64,000 bases of DNA from Macrostomum hystrix (lineage: Eukaryota; Platyhelminthes; Macrostomidae): assembly GCA_950097015.1 (NCBI GenBank), contig CATNEN010000001.1:20637501-20701500 (forward strand). Direction: 5' to 3'. The position numbers were made by a program, and so were the translations under genes. The stretch's first letter is position 1; the number at the start of each line of letters is the position of its first letter. Below are positions 15,501-27,700 of the stretch, one piece after another. The notes under the pieces were generated by a model that saw only the letters and a list, made by a program, of their open reading frames with translations, did no database searches and was not told where the DNA came from.

Positions 15501-17131
15501 TTAATCCCTTCATCTCATAATCCTACTCTAGTCTGAGAGTCGTTAATCCCTTGATCTCATAGTACTCTAGTCTGAGAGTCGTTAATCCATTCATCTCATG
15601 TTACTTCTCTAGTCTGAGAATCGTTAATCCCTTGATCTCATGGTACTCTAGTCTGAGAGTCGTTAATGCCTTCATCTTATTGTACTACTCTAGTCAGAGG
15701 TTCGTTAATCCCTTCATCTCATAATCCTACTCTAGTCAGAGGTTCGTTAATCCCTTCATCTCATAATCCTACTCTAGTCAGAGGTTCGTTAATCCCTTCA
15801 TCTCATAATCCTACTCTAGTCAGAGGTTCGTTAATCCCTTCATCTCATAATCCTACTCTAGTCAGAGGTTCGTTAATCCCTTCATCTCATAATCCTACTC
15901 TAGTCTGAGAGTCGTTAATCCCTTCATCTCATGGTACTCTAGTCTGAGAGTCGTTAATCCCTTCATCTCATGTTACTTCTCTAGTCAGAGAATCGTTAAT
16001 TCCTTCATCTCATGGTACTACTCTAGCCAGAGAGTCGTTAATCACTTTCATCTTAGTATCCTCAGTGTTTTGATGAACGAAAGGTCTCATTTGAGTGTCG
16101 TTAGTTATCTTTGTTCCATGCTCTTATAGATCAGTAAACGTAAACTCACCTGCTTTAGCCATAGAAAAGCCTTATCCGTTTACGTATTCGCAAATTCTTG
16201 CCGCGCAGGAGTGACAGCAGTTTCAATTTCTTTCTATTCTTCCTGATGCTGTTTGCGCAATTCGTCATCTTGGCCATCCAGTGCCTGGGCCTCGACTATC
16301 TGGGCTCGTGCGGCTGGATCAACGCCTTCGTCATGATGAAACAGAGTACACCTGTTGGTGTGCTCATGCTACTCATTGCCTTGGCGTTCACCGCTTTAGC
16401 CTCCTTGGACCTGGTGCTTCTGATTCGGGTAAGAATAAAAAACTCTTTAGTCTGCAAAGCGAATACAATCGGTGGTGGTGGACCTAAGAAGGGCCGTTTT
16501 AACGTCACATTTTCTACGCATAGAATCTATAGACTAAAACAGTAGGACAAAACGAGCAGCGGAAATAATCCTGTTCTGAAATCGGTTCTGGTCGTATCTA
16601 TTAGAATTTCTTGCGTAAAGACAATTAGCTTTCACACCAATTGACTTTGAGTCCTTCCTCCCAAAACAGATTTGATGAATTCGTTAAAACTTATAGTGCT
16701 TCGAGACAAAATAGGAAAAACTAGAGAAAGAGTCCTTATAATTTTTAATGGATACATAAAAAGAACACGTTTTGTAGTTGACTTTTTGGGGTGGACCTAA
16801 ATAGGGCCGTTGTTAAATTAATTTTTTTATTTTTAGCGCAAATTTTATCCGCACTACTGTTAGTAGGGTAGAAAGATATTAGGGTAGAAACGATTAATAA
16901 ATCACTAATTAGCAGCGTCTACGGGATGTATAAATAGCGTCTTCGCCTCCCGCCCAGGTGCACCGAATCTACCGCAGCACCGGTGCCAGCTTTGCCAAGG
17001 CGCGCCAGGAATTCAGCCAGGGCGTCCTGACAAGCGACGCCGTCAGGGGCGCCGCGGCAGACGCTGCCACGGCTACAGCCAGGTCAGCCTTCACCGGCGG
17101 CAGCAGCGGAGGAGGAGGCGGTCGCTACTAA
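12584..17131 (+). CDS. SCAMP: secretory carrier-associated membrane protein, 5 exons
   Basis: This four-helix membrane protein belongs to post-Golgi recycling vesicles and endosomes and acts in vesicle trafficking. Exons: 12584-12649, 13252-13558, 14517-14817, 16209-16428 and 16958-17131, in phase, giving about 355 residues (human SCAMP1 has 338). The cytosolic N-terminus carries two NPF motifs (DNPFGDP and FNPFDKK, which bind EH domains), a proline-rich stretch, and a coiled coil made of LEKRQQELEAKARELERREE. NWPPLP and GPCFYQDIDLEIP lead into four membrane segments. The loop CWFRPLYKAFK matches the conserved SCAMP E peptide. The tail has the family pattern GASFAKARQEF and ends in a Gly/Ser-rich stretch. 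The donor of exon 2 (GAT|GTGAGC) is the least certain join. The family call is firm; the paralogue is not decided. Confidence 0.95.
13640..14415. repeat. pyrimidine-rich minisatellite in SCAMP intron 2
   Basis: This is a tandem array of 15-17-bp units such as CATCTCTCCCCTGTCT and CATCTCTCCCCAGTGTCT. It fills most of intron 13559-14516 and is pyrimidine-rich on the sense strand. Long open frames (SHLSPV repeats) are artefacts. Confidence 0.93.
14880..16060. repeat. 36-42-bp minisatellite in SCAMP intron 3
   Basis: About 30 units of GAGAGTCGTTAATCCCTTCA followed by TCTCATGGTACTACTCTAGTCT occupy intron 14818-16208. Subtypes (CATGTTACTT, CATAATCCTA, CATGGTACTC) occur in blocks. The segment around 15240-15430 is repeated around 15510-15690, which points to local higher-order duplication. 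Confidence 0.93.
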
Positions 17132-17934
17132 TCAGAGACCCGTTCGCTCTTACTGCTGATCCCTCTTTATCTTATTTAATCATATTTCATCCCTCATTAA
17201 TTATGAACTGATGTGGCTGTAACTGTTATATTGCGTTGCTTATGGCAATATGTGTGGGTTCACTTTAACCAGAGACAAATACGTTTATATTTTTCCACTA
17301 AAACGGCCCTTTTGGGGGCCACCATAGGCAGAATACAACATAAACCAGTGTTATCGAATTTGTGTTTGAAGCTTGTCGAGTCTAAGTCGTTTTAATGTAA
17401 TAATGTACTCGCCATACTACTCAAGTAGTTCGCAATCCCAATAAATCGTGATTATCCTAGCTAATTTTTCAACTCTCGACTTTAAATAAATTATTTGTCG
17501 TTTTAGAGGCTGTTTTTCATAATTCCAACGTTTTATTTGCTCGCTTATCTTATTTTCTTCTTGCAATGTGCCCTATTGCCTACTAACTGACATGACAGTA
17601 AGCAGATGCATATGCACCGGCGCCGTTATTGTTTTTCTGCCGAAGTTTCAAACATTCGCAATATTTTATTTTACGAAGTCGTTTTTTTCACATTTCAAGC
17701 ATTGCTACACTGAAGAGCTGTCCCACTGCTCTGTCTGTGCTAATCCCATGATTCTACTTTTACAATTATTTTGAGTAGTGTGTTATGCACTTGTATGCAT
17801 TAACTTTAGTAATGAGTCTAATAGCTACTGTTTATCGATTCTACTATAATTTATAATCCCCGAAACCTGGATCATAAAGTTCTAAAAATGGCTAGAACCT
17901 CGAAATCGTTAACTCCAAATATACCAGAGTACTT
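17132..17934 (+). other. SCAMP 3' UTR and downstream DNA
   Basis: This AT-rich sequence follows the SCAMP stop codon. AATAAA hexamers near 17441 and 17484 are plausible poly(A) signals, so the 3' UTR is probably about 300-370 bases. A short inverted match to a motif in SCAMP intron 4 lies at about 17298-17325. I see no further gene. Confidence 0.5.
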
Positions 17935-18134
17935 TGTACTCTAAAGTACAAATGTCCTAAAGTACAAATATCCGAAAGTACGAATATAATAAAGTACAAA
18001 TATCATAAAGTACAAATATCCTAAAGTACAAATATCATAAAGTACAAATTTCCTAAAGTACAAATATCTTAAAGTACAAATATCCTAAAGTACAAATATC
18101 CTAAAGTACAAATATCCTAAAATTCAAATATCCC
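17935..18134. repeat. 16-bp AT-rich minisatellite
   Basis: About 12 units of CTAAAGTACAAATATC with small changes, in the intergenic space downstream of SCAMP. Confidence 0.9.
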
Positions 18135-19210
18135 ACGTCTGTAAAAAATCACCTGATAAAGAAGCCCCTATCCTTGATCCTTAGATCTCCGAATTCCTTC
18201 AATTCCGTAGATTCCACAGAATTCCACGAAATTTCAACCTTAAACCATTAAAACGTTATACGTTGTTATTTATTTATGAAAAATGTGTGAAAACTCACCC
18301 AGCAAATTCTGTTCAGTGTTGTAAGCCCAATATTACCTATTCGATTAATTAGAAAAAAACTCATATTTAAGCTGCTTGTTTTGCTTTTTGCTTTTGCCAA
18401 TTTACTTTTTTGTTGTTGTTGTTGTTGTCATTTCTGGCCAATAATCAAGGTAAAGATAAGCTTTTTATTTTATTTAGCTATTCAATGTAACCTGAATTTA
18501 TTATTCGAATAAATTTGAATATATTTAATACTATGAACTAAAATAAATCACTTATAAGCAAATTGTCACTATAAACCATTTGTGATCTAAGCGTTTTTTA
18601 TTATGGTCTTCAAATTACATCATCGCCTAAAAGTAACACCCCTGTGGCTGTACAATTAGCTAATAAAGCTCAACCAGGGCCCCCTGACCAGTGTTTACAC
18701 AGATTTGTCGCTGGGCAGTAACTGGGTCAAATTCTTATCTAATCTGCTTGTGGCAGCGACCAGCAAGCAGTGCGCAAAATGAATTTTATCCAAAGATTTG
18801 CCAATTTAGCGCGAGGTGACAGGCAGTTTTTGTTATAAATGGTTGCCAAGCTGTATACACGCAGAGTTACCTGAAGTTTTAAATAAAGGCTGAAAGCTGA
18901 AAAGTTTGGTTGGCAATTTTTTGTTTTCGTCGAATTTTTCAATTTTAATCATTATACAGTTCGGTAAGTTCTTCAAATTGAAAGTTTATTAATTTTCTAC
19001 CAAAAGTCTATTTTCCCTTCTCATCAGGAGAGACCCTACAGGATAAAGGGATGTGACAATTGAGGAAATCTAAGATAACCACCGAATCAACACGACAATT
19101 CCTGTGACGAAAATACCACATTATAGATTTAGGTCAAACATTATTTTGTTAAATATTTAATACCTGCTTACTTAATTACCAATCATACTCATCGAAAATA
19201 GCTCGGGATA
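18135..19210 (+). other. intergenic DNA; possible PPT1 promoter and non-coding exon
   Basis: The DNA is unique and AT-rich, with a short (GTT)n run near 18411. A TATA-like TTATAAATGG lies at about 18833, and a strong donor-like TTCG|GTAAGT at 18963/18964. The PPT1 coding exon is preceded by GGCAGCAG, which can serve as an acceptor. A 5' UTR exon ending at 18963 and a 1.2-kb intron holding the 11-bp array would fit. This is inference; no transcript is available. Confidence 0.3.
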
Positions 19211-19214
19211 ATCC

Positions 19215-20178
19215 ACTGTTCTCATACTGTTCTCATACTGTTCTCACACTATTCTCATTCAGTTCTCACATACTTCTCACTTTGTTCGCATACTGTTCTC
19301 ATATTGTTCTCATACTGTTCTCACACTGTTCTCATAATGTTCTCATACTGTTCTCATACTGTTCTCATATTGTTCTCATACTGTTCTCATACTGTTCTCA
19401 CACTGTTCTCATACTGTTCTCATATTGTTCTCATACTGTTCTCATATTGTTCCCATACTGATCTCATACTGTTCTCATATTGTTCTCATACTGTTCTCAT
19501 ACTGTTCTCATATTGTTCTCATACTGTTCTCATACTGTTCTCATACTGTTCTCACACTGTTCTCACACTATTCTCATTCACTTCTCGCATACTTCTCATT
19601 TTGTTCGCATAACTGTTCTCATACTGTTCTCAAACTGTTCTCATATTGTTCTCATACTGTTCTCATACTGTTCTCACACTGTTCTCATACTGTTCTCACA
19701 CTGTTCTCACACTATTCTCATTCACTTCTCGCATACTTCTCATTTTGTTCGCATAACTGTTCTCATACTGTTCTCAAACTGTTCTCATATTGTTCTCATA
19801 CTGTTCTCATACTGTTCTCACACTGTTCTCACACTGTTCTCATACTGTTCTCACACTATTCTCATTCAGTTCTCACATACTTCTCATTTTGTTCGCATAC
19901 TGTTCTCATACTGTTCTCATATTGTTCTCACACTATTCTCATACTGTTCTCATATTGTTCTCACACTGTTCTCATACTGTTCTCATATTGTTCTCACACT
20001 ATTCTCATACTGTTCTCATATTGTTCTCACACTGTTCTCATACTGTTCTCATATTGTTCTCACACTATTCTCATAGTGTTCTCACATAGTTCTCATAGTG
20101 TTCTCACACTGCTCTCATACTGTTCTCACACTGTTCTCACACTATTTTCATACTGTTCTCACATAGTTCTCACACTGT
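19215..20178. repeat. 11-bp minisatellite upstream of PPT1
   Basis: About 85 units of CTGTTCTCATA (variants CTCACA, TTGTTCTCATA) end only ten bases before the PPT1 start codon. Larger blocks with CATTCACTTCTCGCATACTT recur at about 19572, 19718 and 19862, showing higher-order duplication. The array may lie in a 5' UTR intron. Confidence 0.95.
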
Positions 20179-20187
20179 GGCAGCAGA

Positions 20188-22962
20188 ATGCGTGGACTAA
20201 TCGGAAGCCCTAGCCTGGCAATCTGCCTGGCGGTGTTGGCCAGCCTGTTAGGCAGCCCAGCTGAAGCGGTGACTCCCATTGTACTTTGGCACGGAATGGG
20301 TGACAGCTGCTGCAACCCGCTGTCGCTGGGCTCCGTCAAGAAGCTGCTGGAGCAGCAGCTGCCGGGAGTGTACGTGTACTCTGTGCAGATCGGCAACAAC
20401 ATGGCCGAGGACATCGAGAAAGGCTTCCTGTCAAACGCCAACAGCCAGGTGGAGCAGGTGTGCCAGAAGATTCGCTCGGATCCCAATCTGAGGGGCGGCT
20501 ACAACTCCATCGGCTTCTCGCAGGGCTCCCAGTTCCTGCGGGCTCTTGTTCAGCGCTGCCCGACGCCGCGAATGAAGAATCTGGTATCGGTGGGCGGTCA
20601 GCACCAGGGCGTGTACGGATTTCCCCGGTGTCCCGGCTCCAGCATCAGCCTCTGCAACTATGTGCGCGAGCTGCTCAACTTGGGAGCTTACGTGGGCTTC
20701 GTGCAGAACAAGTGAGCACGACTGCTAAAAATTTTGAGTTCTCACAGCTCAATTTAAGATGACGGTTTCAAATTAGAGGTACTGGAAAGATTCTGGTTTT
20801 AACTGCGGATCTGGGAGAACAGTGTTCAGATTGACACTGAAATCTTCCCAGATCCTCAGATTGACACTGAAATCTTCCCAGATCCTCAGATTGACACTGA
20901 AATCTTCCCAGATCCTCAGATTGACACTGGAATCTTCCCAGATCCTCAGATTGATACTGAAATCTTCCCAGATCCTCAGATTGACACTGGAATCTTCCCA
21001 GATCCTCAGATTGACACTGGAATCTTCCCAGATCCTCAGATTGACACTGGAATCTTCCCGGATCCTCAGATTGACACTGGAATCTTCCCAGATCCTCAGA
21101 TTGACACTGGAATCTTCCCAGATCCTCAGATTGACACTGGAATCTTCCCAGATCCTCAGATTGATACTGAAATCTTCCCAGATCCTCAGATTGACACTGG
21201 AATCTTCCCAGATCCTCAGATTGACACTGGAATCTTCCCAGATCCTCAGATTGACACTGGAATCTTCCCGGATCCTCAGATTGATACTGGAATCTTCCCA
21301 GATCCTCAGATTGACACTGGAATCTTCCCAGATCCTCAGATTGACACTGGAATCTTCCCGGATCCTCAGATTGACACTGGAATCTTCCCAGATCCTCAGA
21401 TTGACACTGGAATCTTCCCAGATCCTCAGATTGATACTGAAATCTTCCCAGATCCTCAGATTGACACTGGAATCTTCCCAGATCCTCAGATTGACACTGG
21501 AATCTTCCCAGATCCTCAGATTGACACTGGAATCTTCCCGGATCCTCAGATTGATACTGGAATCTTCCCAGATCCTCAGATTGATACTGGAATCTTGCCA
21601 GAGCTAGTGGGACATCTAGGAGTATATATCAGTATCTAGGAAAATTCAAATATCAGTCTGAGGACCTGAAAAGATCCAGCTTTTAATCATAGGAATCTTG
21701 GAAGATTTTACCTTAAAATATGCACGGCTAGCATTGACCCGATTCCAGCGTCATTCAAGCCCAGTACTGGCATGATCCGTTAAACGAAGACGAATACAAG
21801 CAGAAGTCAATTTTCATTGCGGAAATCAACAATGAAGTGGTGAGTGAAACGACTTTTTTTTCAAGCGGTGTCAAGTCAGTTGTCCTTCGGTGTTCACATG
21901 TTAGACATTGTTCCCACAACCCACAGACCGTGAACCAGACTTACGTAGCCAATCTGCAGACGCTGAGCAACCTGGTGCTGGTGAAGTTCCTGAACGACAC
22001 CATGGTGGAACCGCGAGAGAGCGAATGGTTTGGCTTCTACGGTCCGGGACAGGACAAGACTGTGCTACCGCTGAGAATGACTGCTCTGTACACACAGGTA
22101 CTTATGGTTGATGATCACTCGATGGGAAGAGAACTGATTGGGAAGAGAACTGATTGGGAAGAGAACTGATTGGGAAGAGAACTGATTGGGAAGAGAACTG
22201 ATTGGGAAGAGAACTGATTGGGAAGAGAACTGATTGGGAAGAGAACTGATTGGGAAGACAATCAATGGCCTGATTGGGAAGACAATCGATGACCTGATTG
22301 GGAAGACAATCGATGACACGATTGGGAAGACAATCAATGGCCTGATTGGGAAGACAATCGATGACCTGATTGGAAAGACAATCAATGACCTGATTGGGAA
22401 GGCAATCGATGACATGATTGGGAAGACAATCGATGACCTGATTGGGAAGACAATCGATGACCTGATTGGAAAGACAATCAATGGCCTGATTGGGAAGACA
22501 ATCGATGACCTGATTAGGAAGACAATCGATGACATGATTGGGAAGACAATCGATGACCTGATTGGAAAGACAATCAATGGCCTGATTGGGAAGACAATCG
22601 ATGACCTGATTAGGAAGACAATCGATGACATGATTGGGAAGACAATCAATGGCCTGATTGGGAAGGCAATCGATGACATGATTGGGAAGACAATCAATGG
22701 CCTGATTGGGAAGACAATCGATGACATGATTGGGAAGGCAATCGATGACATGATTGGGAAGACAATCAATGACCTGATTAGGAAGACAATCGATTGCCCA
22801 ATTATAATAATCTCGCATTTTGTCATCATGCAGGATCGCTTGGGTCTGAAAGCCATGGACGCTGCAGGCAAATTGAAATTTCTAGCAACTGAAGGCGATC
22901 ACCTGCAGTTCACTGATACCTGGTTCATTCAGAACATCGTCAAGCCTTACCTCACCAATTAA
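20188..22962 (+). CDS. PPT1: palmitoyl-protein thioesterase 1, 4 exons
   Basis: This is a lysosomal alpha/beta-hydrolase that removes thioester-linked palmitate from S-acylated proteins during degradation. Exons: 20188-20711, 21749-21839, 21927-22097 and 22834-22962, in phase, giving about 304 residues (human 306). It has a signal peptide of about 27 residues, then [17 protein letters not shown]. The nucleophile lies in IGFSQGSQ (Ser about 111), the acid in FLNDTMVEP (Asp about 229) and the histidine in LATEGDHLQ (His about 285). These sit four positions below the human triad S115, D233 and H289, so spacing is kept. SEWFGFY and LYTQDRLGLK are family hallmarks. Introns 1 and 3 hold minisatellites; intron 2 is 87 bp without repeats. 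Confidence is high. Confidence 0.96.
20818..21612. repeat. 30-bp minisatellite in PPT1 intron 1
   Basis: About 26 very similar units contain CAGATCCTCAGATTGACACT followed by GGAATCTTCC. Because 30 is divisible by three the array stays open over 261 codons, but this is not coding. On the opposite strand each unit reads TCTGAGGATCTGGGAAG, the core shared with the arrays at 1-9108 and 33187-33365. Confidence 0.95.
22120..22800. repeat. 16-bp then 24-bp minisatellites in PPT1 intron 3
   Basis: About eight units of GGGAAGAGAACTGATT (22122-22250) change into about 22 units of GGGAAGACAATCGATGACCT followed by GATT. Both share GGGAAGA and CTGATT, so the second probably grew from the first. The 24-bp part is open in frame with PPT1 exon 4. 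Confidence 0.93.
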
Positions 22963-23309
22963 TCAAGCGACTGATGAAATCGATTACTAACTCTACCAAA
23001 TCGGTCGAAGAAAAATGCAGGATCTCAAATTAATCTCCACTCCATTAAACGCGTCAATCGTAATCATTACCTACTTCGTGATTAACAGTAAAAATAAACT
23101 TGCACATTTTATCAATGGGGATTAGCAATCACTAATGATGAGAAAATTACATACCCAAGTTTGAAATAGTTTAGCAATATGTTTTTTACTGTGTTTATTC
23201 AGAAATACTGATTTCGCTGCTCAAATACTAACAGTAGTGCATTCAAAATGTTTTTACGTAGGTCAAAGGACACAATAAAACTATTTTGATCCCTCTTGTC
23301 TGTAAAGTT
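22963..23309 (+). other. PPT1 3' UTR region
   Basis: This AT-rich stretch follows the PPT1 stop codon. AATAAA hexamers near 23092 and 23273 are candidate poly(A) signals. Nothing else is seen. Confidence 0.5.
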
Positions 23310-24742
23310 CATTGGCAGTGGGAATTGGAGAGTGTGGGATTCATGGGCTGTGGGGATTGGAGAGTGTGGGATTCATGGGCTGTGGGGATTGGAGAGTGTG
23401 GGTTTCATGGGCTGTGGGGATTGGAGAGTGTGGGATTCATGGGCTGTGGGGATTGGAGAGTGTGGGATTCATGGGCTGTGGGGATTGGAGAGTGTGGGAT
23501 TCATGGGCTGTGGGGATTGGAGAGTGTGGGATTCATGGGCTGTGGGGATTGGAGAGTGTGGGATTCATGGGCTGTGGGAATTGGAGAGTGTGGGATTCAT
23601 GGGCTGTGGGGATTGGAGAGTGTGGGATTCATGGGCTGTGGGGATTGGAGAGTGTGGGTTTCATGGGCTGTGGGGATTGGAGAGTGTGGGATTCATGGGC
23701 TGTGGGGATTGGAGAGTGTGGGATTCTGGCTGTGGGGATTGGAGAGTGTGGGATTCATGGGCTGTGGGGATTGGAGAGTGTGGGATTCTGGCTGTGGGGA
23801 TTGGAGAGTGTGGGATTCATGGGCTGTGGGGATTGGAGAGTGTGGGATTCATGGGCTGTGGGGATTGGAGAGTGTGGGATTCATGGGCTGTGGGGATTGG
23901 AGAGTGTGGGATTCATGGGCTGTGGGAATTGGAGAGTGTGGGATTCATGGGCTGTGGGAATTGGAGAGTGTGGGATTCATGGGCTGTGGGAATTGGAGAG
24001 TGTGGGATTCATGGGCTGTGGGGATTGGAGAGTGTGGGATTCATGGGCTGTGGGGATTGGAGAGTGTGGGATTCATGGGCTGTGGGGATTGGAGAGTGTG
24101 GGATTCATGGGCTGTGGGGATTGGAGAGTGTGGGATTCATGGGCTGTGGGGATTGGAGAGTGTGGGATTCTGGCTGTGGGGATTGGAGAGTGTGGGATTC
24201 ATGGGCTGTGAGGATTGGAGAGTGTGGGATTCATGGGCTGTGGGGATTGGAGAGTGTGGGATTCATGGGCTGTGAGGATTGGAGAGTGTGGGATTCATGG
24301 GCTGTGGGGATTGGAGAGTGTGGGATTCATGGGCTGTGGGGATTGGAGAGTGTGGGATTCATGGGCTGTGGGGATTGGAGAGTGTGGGATTCATGGGCTG
24401 TGGGGATTGGAGAGTGAGGGATTCTTGGGCTGTGGGGATTGGAGAGTATGGAATTCATGGGCTGTTGGGATTGGAGAGTGTGGGATTCTGGCTGTGGGGA
24501 TTGGAGAGTATGGAATTCATGGGCTGTTGGGATTGGAGAGTGTGGGATTCATGGGCTGGGAGGATTGGAGAGTGTGGGATTCATGGGCTGTGGGGATTGG
24601 AGAGTGTGGGATTCATGGGCTGGGAGGATTGGAGAGTGTGGGATTCATGGGCTGGGAGGATTGGAGAGTGTGGGATTCATGGGCTGTGGGGATTGGAGAG
24701 TGTGGGATTCTGGCTGTGGGGATTGGAGAAGCAAGGATGTTT
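23310..24742. repeat. 32-bp satellite array downstream of PPT1
   Basis: About 45 units of GGATTCATGGGCTGTGGGGA followed by TTGGAGAGTGTG. A 28-bp variant lacks CATG (GGATTCTGGCTG), and AATTGG and GAGGATTGG variants occur in clusters. All three forward frames are open because no unit contains a stop. The resulting 300-370-codon frames are repeat artefacts. Confidence 0.96.
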
Positions 24743-24789
24743 TAGCGCTTGCAGAGTGATGCTAGATAAGTAGAATTAATTATTTTTTC

Positions 24790-27700
24790 GTCCTCAATAA
24801 TGAAAACTAAATATGATGTATTACATTCAGGACGAATGTCTTCGAAAATGGAACTATACGTAGAGATGCGAATGAACCAACGCGTTATTGCAATTTTAAA
24901 ATGCGAAAAATACCCTAAACGTGTTTAATTAATCTTGTTAGGGAAATGCGCTGCATATTCTAAGAGGATTAAAGTAATATAATTGGGACATGGGTTGTAT
25001 AATTTATCAAGAGGTAAAGAAATCCACGTACGTTACGAAGATGTACGGTAGGAAAGAATTCTTGGTTTTCGTAAATAGATTTGTACACCAAGATAGGCAA
25101 TGTAAAACAGTACTATGCTAACCCCACGTGATCATTGTATACTGACATGTACGTCACAATGTACGCACCGGGTCCATGAGTGATTTTCGTGATTATGTCT
25201 AAAAGGGAATCCATCAATCCGCCAGAGAGGTCGGAGGGTTCCGATTGTGTGTATTCTGCAAACGCAGAATGCCGAGAGCCATAAAGAGAATTAAGAGGAG
25301 CTATCTCGTTTGAGTTACCCATTTGAACTTCGTTTGCGACAGCGTCTTAAGCACCCAGCATACAGTATCAGAAAGGTCGCAGCACAATAAAATAAAATAA
25401 ACGCTTTACAGTGTGAGTGAGAATACTCATCTCGCATAATGTGCTACCATACATCCTTACAAAATGTTACGGAGGATAATAAAATATACCATTGCATATA
25501 ATTATCGGTTTTCCCATTATTATTAAAGGGGACAATAACAATGTAATAAAGAAATGAAAAACATTATGCAATATTTATTTACAGTAATTTCGATCATTTG
25601 TATATTCAAAATCATTTTTTTTTAATGGAAGTATATGTATAGATGCGAATCAGACCACATACTCTAATGTAATGTGAAAAGCGGAAAAGAAGAAATGCGT
25701 TTAATATAGCTCGTATCATTTTAGTGAAATGTGTTGGACACTACTAATAAGAGTAAAATTTGCATAATTGAGGCATGGTCAGTATAGTATATCAGAGCGC
25801 ACAGAAACCACGTAGGTACACGCAAAGGTGTACAGAAGGGAAAAACTTATGGCCTTTGTACACAGATCTGTACAAAACGATGTGCATAGAGATACGGTAT
25901 CATGCCTGCGTGACATTAGTACACTGATGTGCGTAGGGATACCTCGGCACGAGGCTCTTGCCTGACATATACGCTCATTGCTATCAGGGGATTTCCGTGT
26001 CATGTGAACTAGGGGTGATTTGTGTGACCATTGCGATAATGCGCATATGAGAGAGTGAGAGTCGTCTGAAACTTGAGAGTCCAAGGAGACTCTCACGGGT
26101 CTTAGCTTGCGAGCTCGCTCAACCAGTGCAGACCTCCCCGGTGTCCGTGGGATACCACAGTTTGCCACCGCGTCCTCAGCACCGAGCAGCACATATCGTT
26201 CAGGTTGCGAAGGAAAAAGTGGAAATTTACAGAAAAACAACAACTTTACAGAAGTGCACCTGGCGCGTCAATTTGGTAACGTGCGAAACAGGCAGCCGCG
26301 TCAAAAGCAGCAGCGCCCGTCCAACGTCACAAACGGTCTCTGCAAATTTAAGCCCAAGTTCGGGGCAGAAGCAAGGCGCTGCCAGCAGCCCTGCAGCTTC
26401 CAGGCCAGGGAAACGGACAGGCTGGCCGCCACTGACCGTCGCGGCGGCCAGCAACAACCTGCTGCTTATTCCCGACGTGCACACCGACCGGTGTTCCTGG
26501 TGAACACGGGCGCGGAGATCAGCATCTTCGCAGACACCAGCACCGACCCCGTCAGCAGTCCACCGGCCCGCTTCTATTTGCCACCAACGGTACGCGCATC
26601 CGCACTTTCGGCAGCAAGACCATCACGCTGGACATCGGCCTTAAGACCTGCACTTGGCCTTTCGTGTTGGCCGAGGTTGCCCGACCATTGATCGGCGCAG
26701 AATTCTTGCGCCATCACAGGTTGCTGGTGGATTTGCCCAACTATCGTCACCTGGACGCCAGCTCCATGGCCAGCGTGGATCTGCTGTCCGGCTCCGGACC
26801 GGCACCTCAGATCGCCGCATCTGTGGCCGGCGACAACTACAGCCGGTTTCTGGCCGAGTTGCCCCGCATCACTGAAACAAGCTTTCACAAAACCACCCCG
26901 CGCAACGGCATCGAGCACCATATCCCCATGCAGGGCCACCCAAACAGCTGGCAGCAGCCAAGGAGGAGTTTCACACACTGGAACAGCTCGGCATCGTGCG
27001 ACGTTCCAGTAGCCCTTGGTCTTCTCCGCTCCACATTGTGCCTAAGTATTCTGGCAGATGGTGCGGTGATTTCCGGCGGCTTAATGACGCCACCGGCCAA
27101 TGTGTCTCGCCTGCTGGGCATGCAGCTTCATCACACGACCGTGTTTCACCAACAGGCCAATGGGCTCGTTGAGCGTTTTACAGACAGCTTAAGGCATCCC
27201 TTCGACCCCAGAGATCCCGTGGGTGTTGCTAGGCGGCATTCTAACGACTACCAAGGACGACTTTGCTGTTTTGTCAGCCGAGCAGGTTTACGGGGCCCCG
27301 CTGACGGTGACCGGCGAAAGCCTCCAGGCCAGCCAACCCTCCTATAGCCAGTAACAGCCTGCGTCGCCCTGTCTAAGCATTCCGGCAACCGCCAACCTCT
27401 AAGCCCGGCCGACGACCGCACTTAAAGCCGACCGCCATCGGGCATGTGCCCAACGGGCACGACGGGCACCGGCATGTGCTCTAGAGGCCCTACTAAGGCC
27501 CATTCAAGGTGTAGCAGCGGGACGCCAAGGTTTTCCTGCTTGATCTCGGCACCCGGCACGACAAAGTCTCCGTGGATCGTCTGATGTCGGCAGCGACCGT
27601 ATCGTGGAGCTCTGTGGCGCTGTCTGGGCGGATGCCTCATCGACACTCATCGTGGCCAAGACCACATTGCTTTGCGATCCTCAATGGGGTTGGGGACGCG

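Noticed and set aside
19304-20213. Long frames rich in FSYCSHTVL
   Set aside because: Read-through of the 11-bp array in several frames.
20822-21607. 261-codon frame of [10 protein letters not shown] repeats
   Set aside because: The 30-bp intronic array is divisible by three; it lies within PPT1 intron 1 and has no independent start or domain.
23286-24773. Open frames of 300-370 codons with many Trp/Cys (repeated GLWGLESVGFM type)
   Set aside because: All three frames are open only because the 32-bp unit lacks stops; there is no gene structure or domain.
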